Source: Chitinispirillum alkaliphilum (GTDB taxonomy: Bacteria > Fibrobacterota > Chitinivibrionia > Chitinivibrionales > Chitinispirillaceae). From it: a DNA stretch of 64,000 nt. This document shows positions 62,910 through 64,000 of this stretch, piece by piece. Numbering within the stretch: position 1 is the first letter of the stretch; every line of letters begins with the position of its first letter. The DNA lies in the NCBI GenBank assembly GCA_001045525.1, contig LDWW01000008.1:62001-126000 (forward strand), given 5' to 3'. Below the pieces are notes generated by a model. The model was not told the origin of the DNA. It searched no databases and worked only from the letters and a program-made list of their open reading frames with translations. A program made the translations under genes and the position numbers.

Positions 62910-63293
62910 TTATAAATCACTGGTTTTAAACCGGGGAATTCGTTCAAGCGTAAAAACTATAATCCGCTCTCCGGTAACAGAACTAATGTCTGTGTGCAGT
63001 GAAACTACTTTTATTCCCAGCACATCCTTTATTATGGTCTCAAGCAGGAAACGTGCATTCTCGATCAGTTCCTGACGAACCTGCTTTATTAATTTTCTTC
63101 CGGTTGAGGGGTCATCGGCTTTAGCCAGTTGCCTTTCTGCAGGGGTTAACACACCGCGAAGGCGAACAAACACGTGTTCCTCTATAATAAAGGTTTTCGC
63201 TTCTTCAGGACCGCGTCCCTTATACTCTCGCTCAAACTTTACAATTGCCTGAGTTATCTGCGCTTCAGCTTCACCACGGGTGCAATTTACCAT
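62910..63293 (-). CDS. MpsC-like DUF2294 family protein
   Basis: 127 residues closely matching the DUF2294/MpsC pattern: Arg-Gly-Pro-Glu-Glu-Ala-Lys, then Val-Phe-Val-Arg-Leu-Arg-Gly-Val-Leu-Thr-Pro-Ala-Glu-Arg-Gln-Leu-Ala. It ends with Val-Val-Ser-Leu-His-Thr-Asp-Ile-Ser-Ser-Val-Thr-Gly-Glu-Arg-Ile-Ile-Val-Phe-Thr-Leu. In staphylococci MpsC belongs to a membrane-potential or inorganic-carbon system, but in most bacteria the function is unknown. It shares strand with a diverged paralogue and DUF4914, separated from them by a strong terminator. Confidence 0.88.
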   Translation of the reverse strand: MVNCTRGEAEAQITQAIVKFEREYKGRGPEEAKTFIIEEHVFVRLRGVLTPAERQLAKADDPSTGRKLIKQVRQELIENARFLLETIIKDVLGIKVVSLHTDISSVTGERIIVFTLERIPRFKTSDL

Positions 63294-63868
63294 CTCTTCA
63301 CTCCTTGAATATCTGCTGCAATTATTTTGCAGGCAGCATAAATACCACAGGCCACGAATTTAAATCTGTTCCAGTCTGTAATTACAACAACTTCTTTGCC
63401 CGGTAGAATCAAATTACATAATTTACTCTGTTGTTTGCAATGGCTTAAAAATGCACCCTGAATGGTCGTTTTAAAACAACCTGCGCAGTCTTACATATCT
63501 GTCAGCGCATGTTATTTTAGTCTGAATATCCAACTTCTTTACTGAGGCATATCATATCAGGGCCCGGCTCTCCAGCCCATTTATTTGGAAATGTTTGTAT
63601 TCTTTTTGTGTCGAGCAAAAATTTTTTGAGAATATGAAGAGTTATTTGGGTGCGACGTAGTCGTTTTAGTAGTATCTGCGTGGCGTAAAGAGTCTTCGTA
63701 CGACTCCCTGCGGTATCCGTTTCAAAGAAATTCAAAACATGCCTGGCGGCGTGTGCTACATTGATTTATTCAAACAAAATGGGTATTTGTGTTGCACAAA
63801 ATACTTTTTGACCTGAAAGAGCAATGACAACCGAATCCCCCAACGGGTACCATCACCACCACACCCGT
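63294..63868. other. Intergenic region (575 bp) at the right end, nothing supported
   Basis: AT-rich, with a 72-codon minus-strand frame (63517-63735) of no recognisable protein character and no convincing ribosome-binding site. It should contain the promoter of the MpsC-like gene (reading leftward) and the 3' flank of the truncated gene to the right. No RNA gene was seen. Confidence 0.4.
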
Positions 63869-64000
63869 TCACTCGAGCGGGGCGTTAGCATCTGCATGAA
63901 AAACTGGTTTTCTGTAGATTTTAGCATCAAGCTCATAAACAGTGAATTCAATCTCCCCGGCATACTTATCCCATTTTTCTTTGCGTATTTCCACCGGGAA
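63869..64000 (-). CDS. 3' end of a gene truncated by the window edge
   Basis: An open minus-strand frame enters from the right edge and ends at TGA 63871-63869. It gives the last 43 residues of a protein with normal composition (Val-Glu-Ile-Arg-Lys-Glu-Lys-Trp-Asp-Lys-Tyr, then Phe-Thr-Val-Tyr-Glu-Leu-Asp-Ala-Lys). No start is in the window and the family cannot be named. Confidence 0.5.
   Translation of the reverse strand, partial: FPVEIRKEKWDKYAGEIEFTVYELDAKIYRKPVFHADANAPLE

Noticed and set aside
63517-63735. 72-codon minus-strand frame near the right end
   Set aside because: No recognisable protein character and no ribosome-binding site; likely chance or decayed sequence.

Overview
The window looks like chromosomal DNA of a Gram-negative, moderately low-GC bacterium of the FCB group. 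The best guess is Fibrobacterota, in the neighbourhood of Chitinivibrionales. This is inferred from gene content, not from any search. The content includes a WaaA-type lipid A glycosyltransferase, beta-barrel and lipoprotein-like envelope proteins, two very large gingipain-like C25 peptidases with FlgD-like C-terminal tails, SH3/DUF4388 proteins, a split glycine decarboxylase (GcvPA/GcvPB), and a giant double-ASKHA acyl-CoA dehydratase activase. No tRNA, rRNA, CRISPR array or intact insertion sequence was seen.

Layout. 1-7.6 kb: tight plus-strand operon (SH3/DUF4388 protein, ruvX, a secreted protein, a C25 peptidase, rsmI). 7.7-16.6 kb: minus-strand second C25 peptidase (PorU-like) and the 1465-residue activase. 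17.0-22.6 kb: envelope-sugar locus. Three plus-strand genes (one ParB-like protein and two sialyltransferase-like GT29/GT42 proteins) converge on a minus-strand operon neuA-neuB-kdsC-like-waaA-like. 22.9-31.1 kb: transglutaminase-like protein, RluA-type pseudouridine synthase, REC-HATPase regulator, comEC, STAS protein, DJ-1 family protein and a leucine-rich-repeat protein. 31.2-35.5 kb: glycine cleavage operon gcvT-gcvH-gcvPA-gcvPB. 35.6-43 kb: SH3 protein, hybrid histidine kinase, an unknown soluble/membrane pair, UbiB-like kinase plus phasin-like protein, flippase-like membrane protein.

43-64 kb is a more accessory-looking stretch with longer intergenic gaps. It holds a papain-like NlpC/P60 hydrolase beside an unknown 486-residue protein, a GC-rich nested inverted-repeat element, a LuxR-TolB-TPR regulator, two GNAT proteins, and a five-PAS histidine kinase with a CheY-like partner. 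It also holds small envelope proteins, a K+ channel-like protein, OsmC, a methyltransferase, an MFS transporter, a minimal M50-like membrane protein, and a DUF4914 kinase-like gene beside two MpsC (DUF2294) genes. The right edge cuts a minus-strand gene.

The most interesting proposal is the 17.0-22.6 kb locus. The HAD phosphatase carries a Glu/Arg/Lys pattern spaced as in the Bacteroides KDN-9-phosphate phosphatase rather than KdsC. It sits with a SAF-domain NeuB and a NeuA, but with no kdsA/kdsB and no ManNAc epimerase. Together these suggest a compact pathway to CMP-KDN (or another CMP-nonulosonate), feeding a divergent WaaA-like enzyme and/or two bacterial sialyltransferase-like proteins.
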